Positions 1 to 8,110 of a stretch of 64,000 bases of DNA are shown here, piece after piece. The notes under the pieces were generated by a model, which made no database searches, had not been told where the DNA came from, and worked only from the letters and a program-made list of their open reading frames with translations. The stretch's first letter is position 1. Each line of letters begins with the position of its first letter. Made by a program: the position numbers and the translations under genes. Origin of the DNA: Pseudomonas entomophila L48 (GTDB lineage: Bacteria; Pseudomonadota; Gammaproteobacteria; Pseudomonadales; Pseudomonadaceae); assembly GCF_000026105.1 (NCBI RefSeq), contig NC_008027.1, positions 2,434,001 through 2,498,000 of the forward strand, read 5' to 3'.

Positions 1-759
1 GATGCCCAGGTCCCCGTGCAGGGCACTGGCGATCTGTTGGCGCAGGTCGGGCTGGTTGGCCTTGAGGCCGAAGCGCCCTGGTTCCAGGCGTTGACGCTCG
101 ATACTCCAGACCTGATTCACCCGGCCTTTAATGCCATCGGCCTTGGGTTCAGTGGCCAGGGCCTGCAGGGTGGTGGCCTCGATCGCTTCCAGTAGACCGA
201 GGCCGAACACGGGCGAGGCCACGCGCATTGAGGTCTTCACCTCGTTCAAAGGACCATACGCCAGCTCGCTGAAGTGCACGCGCGGCTTGCGCAGTTCGAC
301 CAGTTCGCCGTCGGCCAGGGTGACGGTATGCGTTTCCCAGCTCAGCGTGGCTCGACCACCACCGGGCACACCGGGAATGCCCTGTTCATTGAACTGGTCG
401 CCATAAGCCGGGTGAGGACGTGGCCCGCCATGCCCATCACGGCCATCGACCGACAACCGCACCAGCATGCTGCGCATCGGCTCGTCGACCTGGGAAGGCG
501 CTTGCCCACGGCCATTGCGCGGATGGCAGGCGACGCAGGTGATGCGGTTGTACAGCGGGCCGAGGCCATCCACGGCTTCATCGCGGGAGGGCGCGATCAC
601 CCAGGCCTGGTGGAACAGGCCGCGCCCGCGAAAGAAGCGCTCCAATTGCGCATCCTCCGTCAATGACGGCAGCGGCCTGGCATACGCCTCGCGATCGCTG
701 CGCGCTGCAACCGGGAGGCTCAGGCTCAGCGCCAACAGCACAAGGGCGGGGCGCCTCAC
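1..759 (-). CDS. Di-heme DUF1111 (COG3488-type) periplasmic oxidoreductase, 3' end beyond window
   Basis: Only the first 253 residues are inside the window; the family usually runs to about 450-500. The proposed start is a GTG overlapping the TGA of the upstream gene (GTGA), so the two are probably translationally coupled. Residues 1-19 form a hydrophobic signal peptide. A c-type heme motif CVACH lies at residues 75-79, preceded by GLGPLYN and followed by NGRGQ, the arrangement expected around the first heme of DUF1111 proteins. A second heme motif would lie off the window. Members of this family are predicted periplasmic heme redox proteins, often annotated as thiol oxidoreductase, and some sit beside imelysin-type iron genes. 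Here it is last in a minus-strand operon with a binding protein and a TonB receptor, suggesting redox handling of imported metal. That role is inference. Confidence 0.8.
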   Translation of the reverse strand, partial: MRRPALVLLALSLSLPVAARSDREAYARPLPSLTEDAQLERFFRGRGLFHQAWVIAPSRDEAVDGLGPLYNRITCVACHPRNGRGQAPSQVDEPMRSMLVRLSVDGRDGHGGPRPHPAYGDQFNEQGIPGVPGGGRATLSWETHTVTLADGELVELRKPRVHFSELAYGPLNEVKTSMRVASPVFGLGLLEAIEATTLQALATEPKADGIKGRVNQVWSIERQRLEPGRFGLKANQPDLRQQIASALHGDLGI

Positions 760-2048
760 AGGCCCATGCCTGAAAGCAGGCGCTCGGCTTCGGCGAAGCG
801 CAGCGCGGCCTGGAACTGCCAACCGATTTCCTGGCGACCGAGCGCGTCGGTTTCGTTGCTGGGCGCCGGCTGCATGCCGTGGTCCTGGCGCTGGGCAAAC
901 AGGGCCAGCAGTTCAGGCGAACGCGCCTGCTCGGCGTCGAGCGGCGGCTGGGTCAGGCAAGCGCGCACGGCTTGCAAGTCGTGCCCGCTGGCCTCGCCGG
1001 CATGCACGCGGCCCCACAGGGCCACCAGCCGAGGGTGCGACTGGCCCAGCCACTGGCTGAACAGCGAAGTCACCAGCCCCAGGTGCTCGCGGGAGGCATC
1101 GTTGCCGTAGCGGTAGGCGCCTTGGCGCGCGGCGGCGAACGGGTCGTGATAGCCCTGAGGCAACTGGGCATAGACGCTGGGGCGGGCCGGCAGCTTGCGG
1201 ATTTCCGGGTCGGCCAGCAGCTTCTGGCCTTCCTCCGACAGCACGAAGCCGACGAACGCACGTGCGCCTTCTGGGTGGCTGGCCTGGGCGGTGATGGCGA
1301 TGTGCGCGGGGTTGAGCCCGCCATGCGCAGGGTAGACGAAGCCCACGTCATCGCCATTGGCGATGGCCGAGGCGACGAAGAAGTCGATGGACAGCCCCAC
1401 GGCGGCGCGCCCGCTGGCGACTTCGTCGCTGACTAGCGTGCCACCGAGGCTGACCAGCCGCGACTGCCCGGCCAGTTCGCTCCATAGTGCCCAGCCGCGC
1501 TCCCAGCCATAGGCGTCGAGCACGATGTCCAGCATCACCGGGGCGAAGCCCACCCGCGCCGGGTCGGGCAGGGCGATGTGGCCACGCAGGCGGGGATCGA
1601 GCAGGTCCGGCCAATCCCTGGGCGCCGGGACATCCAGCCGACGCAGTAACTGAGGGTTGGTCGCGAAACCGAACCCGGCCAGCTCGGTAGCCTGGTAGTG
1701 TCGCCCTTGATCGCGCAACGCCGTGCCACCGATGCGTTCCGGCAAGCCGGTGAGGTCGGCCCCCAGCGGTTGCCAGCCATCTTGGCGCGCCAGCCGGGCG
1801 AAGTTGCCCGGTGACGGTGCCCAGTACACATCCACGCCACCCTGGCCGGGTTGCAGGAGGAAGGGCAGGGCATCGAAGCCCTGGCGCCAGACCAGTTGCA
1901 GCCGGTGCTCGGGGTGAGCGCGGGCGAAGGCATCCTCGAAGCGGGTCATCATCGCCTCGGGGTAGCTGGTCAGCACCACCACCGGCTCGGCCCGGGCGAC
2001 CCCACAGAGCAGGGCCGCCGCCAGCAGCCAGCCGTTACAGCGGCACAT
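756..2048 (-). CDS. Periplasmic ABC-type substrate-binding protein (family 1, iron-type)
   Basis: The protein has 430 residues. I chose the ATG at 2048, which overlaps the end of the TonB receptor gene by 14 bases, because it is followed at once by a signal peptide (hydrophobic core LLAAALLCGVARA). Longer in-frame starts would read backwards through the receptor gene and have no signal. The mature part begins VVVLTSYPE and contains the lobe motifs of AfuA/FutA-like binding proteins (VDVYWAPSP, then GFGFATNPQ, SIDFFVASA and FVYPAHGGLNPAHIAI). Such proteins capture ferric iron or small anionic ligands in the periplasm. No permease or ATPase gene is visible here, so the partner transporter must be elsewhere or left of the window. 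The position between a TonB receptor and a di-heme protein supports metal or metal-chelate uptake. Confidence 0.82.
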   Translation of the reverse strand: MCRCNGWLLAAALLCGVARAEPVVVLTSYPEAMMTRFEDAFARAHPEHRLQLVWRQGFDALPFLLQPGQGGVDVYWAPSPGNFARLARQDGWQPLGADLTGLPERIGGTALRDQGRHYQATELAGFGFATNPQLLRRLDVPAPRDWPDLLDPRLRGHIALPDPARVGFAPVMLDIVLDAYGWERGWALWSELAGQSRLVSLGGTLVSDEVASGRAAVGLSIDFFVASAIANGDDVGFVYPAHGGLNPAHIAITAQASHPEGARAFVGFVLSEEGQKLLADPEIRKLPARPSVYAQLPQGYHDPFAAARQGAYRYGNDASREHLGLVTSLFSQWLGQSHPRLVALWGRVHAGEASGHDLQAVRACLTQPPLDAEQARSPELLALFAQRQDHGMQPAPSNETDALGRQEIGWQFQAALRFAEAERLLSGMGL

Positions 2049-4080
2049 TGAACTGCACGAAGTAGTTGCGGCCCATTTCCGGATAGCCCTCGCTGTATTC
2101 ATAAAGACGGTCGAACAGGTTGCGCACGCCGGCCTCGACACGCAGGTCGTTGGCGAAGGTGTAGCCGGTCTTGAGGTTGTACACGGCAAAGCCGTCGGCG
2201 ACCTGCGTGCCATCCGACGCGCTGTAGCGCCGCGATGCCGATTCGACACTGCCAGTGTGGCGCCAGGCGCCCTGGTTCCAGGTGGCGGAGGCGAACAGGT
2301 TGTGCCGTGGCGTATCCACCGGATGGATGTCGGGGTTGCTGCGGTTCTTGCGATCGAGGTAGGTGTAGCTGGCATTCAGCTGCCAGTCGCCGATGTCGCC
2401 TTTCAGGCCCAGCTCCACCCCTTGGTTACGCGCCTTGGCGATGTTCTGGTACTGGCCGCAGGGGGCCGCGCAACCGGGCTGTGGGGCGACGGTGACCTGC
2501 TGGATGGAGTCCTCGATCTCGCTGACGAACAACGCCGCATCCACTGACCACAGGCTGCCGAGCGAGCCGGCATAGCCCAGCTCGTAGTGGGTGGCGCGTT
2601 CGGACTTGAGGTCGGGGCTGGGGATCACCGTGCCGAAACGCGTCGAGTAGCGGTCCTTGATGGTGGCGAAACGGCTCTTGCGCGCCACGGTCAGGCGCAC
2701 CTGGCCGTCATGGTCGACGTGCAGCAGGGGGCCGGTGTTCATGAACAGGCCCAGTTGCGCATTGACCGCGTCGTCGCTGCCGGTGGGTTCGTCGTACAGG
2801 GTCTTGACCCGTGGCGAGGCGCTGCTGGTGCCGAAGTTCTCGGCGTCCAGGCTTTTGCGGTAGTTGTAGGAGACGCCGCCGACCACGCTGAAGACGTCGT
2901 CGAGTTTCCAGGTGTCTTCCAAGGCGAGGGACTGGGTCTGGTCGCGGAAATGCGTCCACGGATCGCCGCCGTCGCGGGAGCGGTGCACGTCTTCCTTGAA
3001 GTGGTAGGCGATGCCCAGGCGGTTGCTGGCGGTCACGGCCAGGTCGCCTTCGATGGAGAAGCCGCTGGACTCATCGTCGTACTTGCTCGGGAAGCCCGCC
3101 TGCAGTGGCCCGACGATGCCGTTGTTGTAGACGAAGCTTTCCAGCGAGTTCTTGAAGGTGTCGTGGTAGACCCGAGTCTTCAGGCCGTGCTCGCCGAAGC
3201 GTGTGCTGGTGGCCAGGAACAGGCTGGTCTTGTCCCAGGTCGGCCATTCCCACCAGCGCTTGCGCTGGCCGGTGGCGGGCAGGTCGCCGGCGTAGGGTGG
3301 CTGGCCTTTGCGGCCTTGTTGCTGGACATAGCCGAGCACGTATTCGTCGGTGTCGTTGGGGGTGAGGCCGAGCTTGAAGCTGAACTTGCCGTCGCGTTTT
3401 TCGCTGTTCTCGCGGCGGCCTTCGCCTTGCTGGTTGTTGGTCGGCCTGAAGTCGTCCGGCAGCAGGGTGTAGTCGTAGTCGACGTAGGACACGCCGCCCT
3501 GCATCCACCAGTTGCCTTGGTTGGAGCCGGCGTTGACGTAGCTGCGGTAGGCGTTGACGTTGCCGTGGTCGGTCAGCTCAAGGCCGCCGCCCACTTCGCC
3601 TTCGAAGGCCTGGGTGGGGCGCCGGGTCACCAGGTTGATCGCCCCGCCCAGGGTGTTGGGGCCGTACAGCAGCGAGGAGAAACCCTTGGCCACTTCGATG
3701 CGGGACAGGTCGTAGGTGGTGAAGCGTCCCAGGTCGATGTTGCCGTCATAGGGCACATAGGTGGGCACGCCGTCGATGAACACCGGCACCTGCAAGCGAT
3801 CGAAGCCGCGCACGAACACCACCTGCTCGGCGCGCCCGCCCATGTAGGCGACGTTCACCCCCGGTGCCAGGGCCAGGGCCTTGTCCACGGTCTCGCGGTC
3901 GCGCAGGCGCATGTCGGCGGCCTCGACCACCGAGCTGCCGGTGGCCAGCTTGTCGTCCTGGGGGGCAGCTATGCGGATTTCGCCGAGGGTGAAGGGGGCG
4001 TCCTGGTCGACGGCGGATGCGGCCGAAGTGGCCATGGCGGCGAGCGCGGCCAGGGACAGGCGGGGGGCTAGCGACTTCAT
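2035..4080 (-). CDS. TonB-dependent outer-membrane receptor
   Basis: The product has 681 residues with a signal peptide (about 1-23), a plug domain (about 45-160, with VFVRGFD, FIDGVPTYVPYDG and LLYGPNTLGGAINLVTRRP) and a 22-strand-type barrel ending FVQFNVPL. Receptors of this type import ferric siderophores or other metal complexes using TonB-ExbBD energy. It is the first gene of an operon with a periplasmic binding protein and a DUF1111 heme protein. The last bases overlap the start of the binding-protein gene by 14 nucleotides. No convincing Fur box was seen upstream; instead a promoter and intrinsic terminator lie 75-190 bases ahead (4155-4268), which could attenuate this operon. The substrate cannot be named from sequence alone. 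Confidence 0.9.
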   Translation of the reverse strand: MKSLAPRLSLAALAAMATSAASAVDQDAPFTLGEIRIAAPQDDKLATGSSVVEAADMRLRDRETVDKALALAPGVNVAYMGGRAEQVVFVRGFDRLQVPVFIDGVPTYVPYDGNIDLGRFTTYDLSRIEVAKGFSSLLYGPNTLGGAINLVTRRPTQAFEGEVGGGLELTDHGNVNAYRSYVNAGSNQGNWWMQGGVSYVDYDYTLLPDDFRPTNNQQGEGRRENSEKRDGKFSFKLGLTPNDTDEYVLGYVQQQGRKGQPPYAGDLPATGQRKRWWEWPTWDKTSLFLATSTRFGEHGLKTRVYHDTFKNSLESFVYNNGIVGPLQAGFPSKYDDESSGFSIEGDLAVTASNRLGIAYHFKEDVHRSRDGGDPWTHFRDQTQSLALEDTWKLDDVFSVVGGVSYNYRKSLDAENFGTSSASPRVKTLYDEPTGSDDAVNAQLGLFMNTGPLLHVDHDGQVRLTVARKSRFATIKDRYSTRFGTVIPSPDLKSERATHYELGYAGSLGSLWSVDAALFVSEIEDSIQQVTVAPQPGCAAPCGQYQNIAKARNQGVELGLKGDIGDWQLNASYTYLDRKNRSNPDIHPVDTPRHNLFASATWNQGAWRHTGSVESASRRYSASDGTQVADGFAVYNLKTGYTFANDLRVEAGVRNLFDRLYEYSEGYPEMGRNYFVQFNVPL

Positions 4081-4154
4081 GACAGCTCCTTGCTGGGCCT
4101 TGCCTCAAGGGCGTGCGGCCTCGTTATAGATTTTTATATACAGCGATGGGCGTT

Positions 4155-4233
4155 AAAAAACCCGCCGATCAGCCCTCCCCAGGGGATCGACGGGTTAGTT
4201 TCACTTGACAATCAAAGGGAGAATTGCCGAGCG
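4155..4233 (-). ncRNA. Candidate small RNA or attenuated leader, about 79 nt
   Basis: On the minus strand a sigma70-like promoter (4240-4268) is followed by a short transcript predicted to start near 4233 and to end in a strong intrinsic terminator (4159-4196) with a run of six T at 4160-4155. A small TTGA-TTG-TCAA hairpin lies in between. No reading frame fits. It is either a free-standing small RNA with a U-tail or an attenuator ahead of the TonB receptor gene at 4080. I did not recognise a known Pseudomonas RNA. Confidence 0.45.
4159..4196 (-). terminator. Rho-independent terminator upstream of the TonB receptor
   Basis: The arms AACCCGTCGATC (4196-4185) and GATCGGCGGGTT (4170-4159) pair over 12 positions with one G-T wobble, with a CG-rich loop. 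The stem is followed by TTTTTT on the minus strand. Nothing annotated ends here, so it must stop a transcript that starts just upstream (4233) or attenuate the downstream operon. Confidence 0.7.
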
Positions 4234-4239
4234 GCGCTC

Positions 4240-4268
4240 ATCCTAGCCTTGGGTGTGCTGGGAATCAA
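4240..4268 (-). promoter_or_regulatory. Predicted sigma70 promoter for the short transcript
   Basis: Minus strand: -35 TTGATT (4268-4263), 17-base spacer, -10 TAGGAT (4245-4240). Spacing and hexamers fit the sigma70 consensus well, and the terminator lies about 40-80 bases downstream. Confidence 0.5.
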
Positions 4269-4338
4269 CGGTGTATACAAAAATATATATCGATTGGTGC
4301 GAGAAAGTTCGGCGCGCCCCTCAAGATCAACGCTGCAC

Positions 4339-4364
4339 CTGTAGGAGCCGGCTTTGCCGGCGAA
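4339..4364. repeat. Single REP-type palindrome
   Basis: CTGTAGGAGCCGGCTTTGCC followed by GGCGAAT: the GCCGGC-TTT-GCCGGC palindromic core typical of P. putida REP elements. It lies downstream of the phosphatase gene, whose stop is at 4402. Confidence 0.7.
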
Positions 4365-4401
4365 TGGGCCAGTGCGGACAGCACAACGGCTTGCGCAGGA
4401 T

Positions 4402-5217
4402 TCAACTCACCCGCAACCAGATCGCCGAGGCGTCATCGCTCATCTTGAAGCGTGGATGGCTCAGGCAAGCGGCGTCCTCCTGCTCGATCTCCCGCAGCGT
4501 GCGTGCCAGATCAATCAGGCCGTGGCTCAGCAGGCGCTCGACGAATGTAGCTGCTGCATACGCTTGGTAGGTGTCGAACAGTGCGGCGAAGCCATCGCTC
4601 ATCAACACGATGTCGTCGCCTCGCGCCACCGGAGCACGGCTGTAGCAGGTGCCTTCCCGGGACAACTCGGCATCGACGCCAAGCACGGCCCGGGGCCGTT
4701 CGCGGGCCTGGCGGCGGTCGGCCAGCACCGCGGGCGTGCGCACGTTATGGGCTCCGGTGCCAGGGCCCAGGGCGGCCGCTTCGCCGCGCTCCGCCTCGCG
4801 ATCGGGTTCCGGCGTGAGGAAGGCAACACCCCGCGCGCTGCGGTGCAGGACCACGCAATCGGCCAGGTGCGCGCAGACCAGTTCGTCGCCTTCCAGCGCC
4901 ACGGCGGCGAACGCGGCGCGTGGCAGTTCCCAATGGGCCACGGGGTCGCGTCGGCGGTCTTGCCGGTAATCGCCGGCCAAGGTGTCGAACACCGTTTCGC
5001 ACAGCGTCTGCAAAGGGCCCGAGGCCGCACTGAATGCGCGTTGCGCCGCATTCGCCAGCCAGGCCGCGCCGCCGCGTTCGCCTAGCAGGCCAGGCGCGCC
5101 GAGGTCGGTGGCGCCGTCGATGACCCAGGCATGGCGGTCGGCGCAGCCGATGCGGTCGTCATTGGGTACGTCCGGCTTACCGGCCAGGCTGAGGGTCTGG
5201 ATCAGGTCGAAATGCAT
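4402..5217 (-). CDS. PP2C-like protein serine/threonine phosphatase
   Basis: The protein has 271 residues. The start is placed at 5217 (MHFDLIQ), just after a GGAG-like ribosome-binding site; a longer frame to 5310 lacks one. Metal-binding aspartates of the PP2C fold can be read in order: DDRIGCADRHAWVIDGATD near residue 20-38, VLMSDGFAALFD in the C-terminal third, and SDDASAIWL close to the end. This matches the D...DG...DG...D layout of metal-dependent phosphatases. There is no kinase, FHA or type VI gene next to it, so the substrate is unknown; it could be a stand-alone cytosolic phosphatase or a PP2C-fold protein with another role. The spacing of the acidic residues and the overall length support the fold assignment better than the activity. 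Confidence 0.7.
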   Translation of the reverse strand: MHFDLIQTLSLAGKPDVPNDDRIGCADRHAWVIDGATDLGAPGLLGERGGAAWLANAAQRAFSAASGPLQTLCETVFDTLAGDYRQDRRRDPVAHWELPRAAFAAVALEGDELVCAHLADCVVLHRSARGVAFLTPEPDREAERGEAAALGPGTGAHNVRTPAVLADRRQARERPRAVLGVDAELSREGTCYSRAPVARGDDIVLMSDGFAALFDTYQAYAAATFVERLLSHGLIDLARTLREIEQEDAACLSHPRFKMSDDASAIWLRVS

Positions 5218-5337
5218 GAGGTTCTCCGTGTCGTTGGCAGGGACGCGCCGGCCCCCGACCTTGAACCTTGCGCTGGCGCGCGTCAAATTCGGGGCATATC
5301 CGACAGTCATCTACATTGATGGACGACAGGTTGGTAC

Positions 5338-5829
5338 TCAGCCGAGTGTCTTGGCCATCTCAGCCGTGGCTGCCCAGCCGAGCCCCGCGTAGACCGGCCT
5401 GCCGGCCTCGGTCGCATGCAGCACGGCAAAGCCCAGGCCGCGCCGGGCGAACTCGGCCTCGGCCAGGCGCATCAGCCCGCCGGCCAGGCCGCGGCGACGG
5501 TGGCTGGGCTCGACATAGACATTGAGCACATAGCCGCGCAGGTCCTGGGTCGGGTGGTTGGGGTGCGGCGGCCATTCGATGTCCATGAGCCCTATGGCCG
5601 CCACCGGATGATCCTGCTCCAGCAGCACAAAGCCGTAGTAGCGGCCGTCTTCCAGGCGTGGTCGCAGCCACGGGCTGAAGTGTTCGGTCATCAGGCGAAG
5701 ACGTTCCGGCACGCCACCGGCCTCGAGGAACATGGCCTCGCGGTGGGCGCAGACCATGGCGTGGTCCGCGGGGCGCACGCGGCGCACGGTCAGGCCTGGA
5801 AAGTCGATGTGGGTGGGGAGGTCGTTCAT
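5338..5829 (-). CDS. GNAT family N-acetyltransferase
   Basis: The protein has 163 residues, starting at 5829 (MNDLPTHIDF). Upstream in-frame codons run into an unrelated gene on the other strand, so the longer frame is rejected. The acetyl-CoA pyrophosphate loop is visible as VEPSHRRRGLAGGLM (about residues 113-127), preceded by the beta-strand YVLNVYV and followed by a C-terminal AVLHATEAGRPVYAGLGW typical of the fold. These enzymes move an acetyl group from acetyl-CoA to an amine. The acceptor is not predictable. The gene stands alone between the phosphatase gene and a divergent VOC-family gene. Confidence 0.85.
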   Translation of the reverse strand: MNDLPTHIDFPGLTVRRVRPADHAMVCAHREAMFLEAGGVPERLRLMTEHFSPWLRPRLEDGRYYGFVLLEQDHPVAAIGLMDIEWPPHPNHPTQDLRGYVLNVYVEPSHRRRGLAGGLMRLAEAEFARRGLGFAVLHATEAGRPVYAGLGWAATAEMAKTLG

Positions 5830-5982
5830 GTCGGCTACCGGGGCGGAGTGTTCGATGCTAGGGGTTGCAGCCCAGGGGCGGCAGATACAGATGCGCGCTG
5901 AATCCGGCATACAGCGGGCTTGCCGCGATAATCGAACGAGGCGATGATCGGCGCCAACTCCACGCCCATCGACGAGGCCTGC

Positions 5983-6339
5983 ATGCCCATCGCCCTGCTT
6001 CTGCGTTGCCCCGACCTGGAAACCGTACGCAGCCATTACCGTGACGAGTTGGGCTTTACCGTCACGGATACCGCCCAGGGCACCCTGACCGCGCACCTGC
6101 AAGGTTGCAGCCTGGTTTTCACCGAGCAGGACCTGTGGCTGCAACCGGTGGGCTGCTCGGGGACGTTCTATCTGGTGATCGACGATGTCGAGGGCTACTA
6201 CGCACAGATCAGGGACAAGGCCGACATCGCCTGGCCGCTGCAGGACATGCCTTACGGTTCGCGCGAATTCGGTGTGCGTGATTGCAACGGTTATCACCTG
6301 GCGTTCAGCCAACACCAGGCCGGGCAGGGTGCTGCCTGA
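5983..6339 (+). CDS. VOC superfamily (glyoxalase/bleomycin-resistance-like) protein
   Basis: The product has 118 residues from the ATG at 5983, which has a GAGG site about six bases upstream. An earlier in-frame ATG at 5944 would add 13 residues of no family character. The sequence holds one beta-alpha-beta-beta-beta repeat pair: LLRCPDLETVRSHYRDELGF at the N-terminus, FYLVIDDVEGYYAQIRDKA in the middle, and FGVRDCNGYHLAFSQ at the end. The VOC fold supports isomerases, dioxygenases and drug-binding proteins. The last block (D-NGY-L-F) resembles bleomycin-resistance-type members. No substrate can be assigned. Confidence 0.82.
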   Translation: MPIALLLRCPDLETVRSHYRDELGFTVTDTAQGTLTAHLQGCSLVFTEQDLWLQPVGCSGTFYLVIDDVEGYYAQIRDKADIAWPLQDMPYGSREFGVRDCNGYHLAFSQHQAGQGAA

Positions 6340-6398
6340 AGGGGGCGTGACCGCGTCAGGGCCGCCAGATACCCGCCGCAACCCTTGCAGTGCTTGCG

Positions 6399-6572
6399 AG
6401 ATCGAGCGCCGCCCGCGCGGCGCATCGCGGATGAATCCGCTCCTACAGGGCCACGACACGGTATGGCGGCGGGCGCCAAGGCGGGCAACCATGGCCTCAC
6501 AGGTGCGGCACGTTGCAATAGATGTAGGAGCGGATTCATCCGCGATGCGCCGCGCGGGCGGCGCTCGATCTC
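6399..6572. repeat. Inverted pair of long REP elements
   Basis: Two copies of a roughly 50-base palindromic element (GAGATCGAGCGCCGCCCGCG... ending in CGGATGAATCCGCTCCTACA) face each other at 6399-6447 and 6523-6572, separated by about 75 bases. The same unit recurs at 29831-29972 and, in part, at 32784-32814. It fills the gap between a VOC gene and an AraC gene and could form a large hairpin in RNA. Confidence 0.8.
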
Positions 6573-6684
6573 AAGGGCACTGAAACGCTAACGTCGAACC
6601 TGCCAGGGCTGACCCGCGCAAGAACGATCAAACCGGCTCCGCGCACACTTGCTAAGGTAGCCGCGCTGACTGAGGAGCAACGGA

Positions 6685-7518
6685 ATGCGCGGCATCGAAC
6701 ACATCCTGTGGTACATCGAATCGGCCCTGGATACTGACCTGGACCTGGCGGGTGTCGCCGGGCACTTCGGCCTGTCGCCGTTCGCCCTGGCGCGCCAGTT
6801 CGTCGCTGCCACCGGCTGGCCGGTGATGCGTTATGTCCGGGCCCGGCGGCTGAGCCGGGCGGCCCAGGCCCTGCGCGAAGGCCACCCGGACATCCTGGAC
6901 GTCGCCCTGGCGGCGGGCTACGGCTCCCACGAAGCATTCACGCGGGCCTTCTGTGACCTGTTCGGCGTTGCGCCGAGCCAGGCGCGTGGGCAGGCCCATG
7001 ACCCGATCGCCCTGGTGGAGCCTCTGCGCATGAAAGCACTGAACTTCGTTGCCCTGTCTGAACCCCGCTTCGAACACCGTCCCGAATTCATCGTCGCCGG
7101 CTTGGGCGAACGCTTCACCTTCGAGCGCAACGAGGGCATCCCGGGGTTGTGGCAGGCCTTCGACCCTTACGTGGGCCGGGTGCCCGGCCAGGTGGGCGAT
7201 TTCACCTACGGGCTGTGCTGCAATCCAGGGGAGGATGGCAGTTTCGAGTACATTGCCGGGGTCGAGGTGGCCCGCACTGGCGAGCTTGCGGCGAACTTCC
7301 GTTACTTCAGGTTGGCGGCGCGAGACTATGTGGTGTTTCGCCATCAGGGGCATGTTTCGATGATTCACCAGACGGTGTTCACCGTGTTCAACCAGTGGCT
7401 GCCAGCCTCCGGTTACCAGGCCGCCGACGCGCCGGAGTTCGAGCTGTACAGCCCGGACTTCGATCCGATGCGCGGCGTCGGCTATGTCGACCTGTGGATC
7501 CCCCTGGCCGGCCGCTGA
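6685..7518 (+). CDS. AraC family transcriptional regulator with GyrI-like effector domain
   Basis: The protein has 277 residues. The N-terminal 100 residues hold the two helix-turn-helix units of the AraC/XylS family (DLAGVAGHFGLSPFALARQF and DILDVALAAGYGSHEAFTRA, followed by the FG-APS motif). The remainder is a GyrI/SOB-like ligand-binding domain containing FIVAGLGERFTFE, VFRHQGHVSMIHQTVF and FELYSPDFDP. This order, DNA-binding first and effector domain last, is that of Rob/SoxS-related regulators such as those sensing drugs. Its target may be the VOC gene 74 bases downstream on the same strand. The ligand is unknown. Confidence 0.88.
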   Translation: MRGIEHILWYIESALDTDLDLAGVAGHFGLSPFALARQFVAATGWPVMRYVRARRLSRAAQALREGHPDILDVALAAGYGSHEAFTRAFCDLFGVAPSQARGQAHDPIALVEPLRMKALNFVALSEPRFEHRPEFIVAGLGERFTFERNEGIPGLWQAFDPYVGRVPGQVGDFTYGLCCNPGEDGSFEYIAGVEVARTGELAANFRYFRLAARDYVVFRHQGHVSMIHQTVFTVFNQWLPASGYQAADAPEFELYSPDFDPMRGVGYVDLWIPLAGR

Positions 7519-7591
7519 TCGCGCAAGGCAATTCGCTCGGGGCAGGGGGCTAGACTCGACGGGACATGGCAAGGGCACAGGAGCCAACGAC

Positions 7592-8071
7592 ATGACCCCG
7601 AAGAACAGCATCTGCCTCTGGTTCGACGGCGACGCCGAATCGGCGGCCAACTTCTATGCGCGGACTTTCCCTGACAGCAGGGTGACCGCAGTGCACCAGG
7701 CACCTGGTGACTACCCGTCCGGCAAGCAGGGCGATGTGATCACGGTCGAGTTCACGGTGATGGGCATCCCCTGCATCGGCCTTAATGGCGGGCCGATGTT
7801 CAAGCACAGCGAGGCGTTCTCGTTCCAGGTAGCGACCGACGACCAGGCGGAAACTGACCGTTACTGGAACGCGATCATCGACAACGGCGGTGAAGCCAGC
7901 GTCTGTGGCTGGTGCAAGGACAAGTGGGGGCTGTCGTGGCAGATTTCGCCGCGCGTGCTCACGCAAGCGGTGGGTGGCGCTGACCGAGCTGCCGCAAAGC
8001 GGGCGTTCGAGGCGATGATGACGATGGGCAAGATCGATATCGCGGCGATCGAGAAGGCGCTCAAAGGCTGA
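7592..8071 (+). CDS. PhnB-type VOC family protein
   Basis: The protein has 159 residues starting MTPKNSICLWFDGDAE at 7592, after an AGGAG site. An in-frame extension to 7484 overlaps the AraC gene and is not supported. The sequence carries the signature of the PhnB / 3-demethylubiquinone-like VOC proteins: the ENFY-type SAANFYARTFPDS block, VEFTVMGIPCIGLNGG, then FSFQVATDDQAETDRYWN and GWCKDKWGLSWQISPRVL. Members are dimeric with unknown chemistry in most cases. It probably forms a unit with the preceding AraC gene. Confidence 0.85.
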   Translation: MTPKNSICLWFDGDAESAANFYARTFPDSRVTAVHQAPGDYPSGKQGDVITVEFTVMGIPCIGLNGGPMFKHSEAFSFQVATDDQAETDRYWNAIIDNGGEASVCGWCKDKWGLSWQISPRVLTQAVGGADRAAAKRAFEAMMTMGKIDIAAIEKALKG

Positions 8072-8110
8072 GAGCCAGGCGAGAGGGGCGCATCCCTGCG
8101 CCGGACGGCA

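Noticed and set aside
756..2375. 539-residue extended binding-protein frame
   Set aside because: The first 109 residues are antisense-frame reading of the TonB receptor gene and lack a signal peptide; start placed at 2048.
2587..4071. 494-codon plus-strand frame opposite the TonB receptor
   Set aside because: It is the antisense of a well-supported receptor in high-GC DNA, valine/alanine/glycine-rich with no domain, and has no ribosome-binding site.
5338..6492. 384-residue extended GNAT frame
   Set aside because: The N-terminal extension is antisense of the VOC gene and the REP pair; the real start is at 5829.
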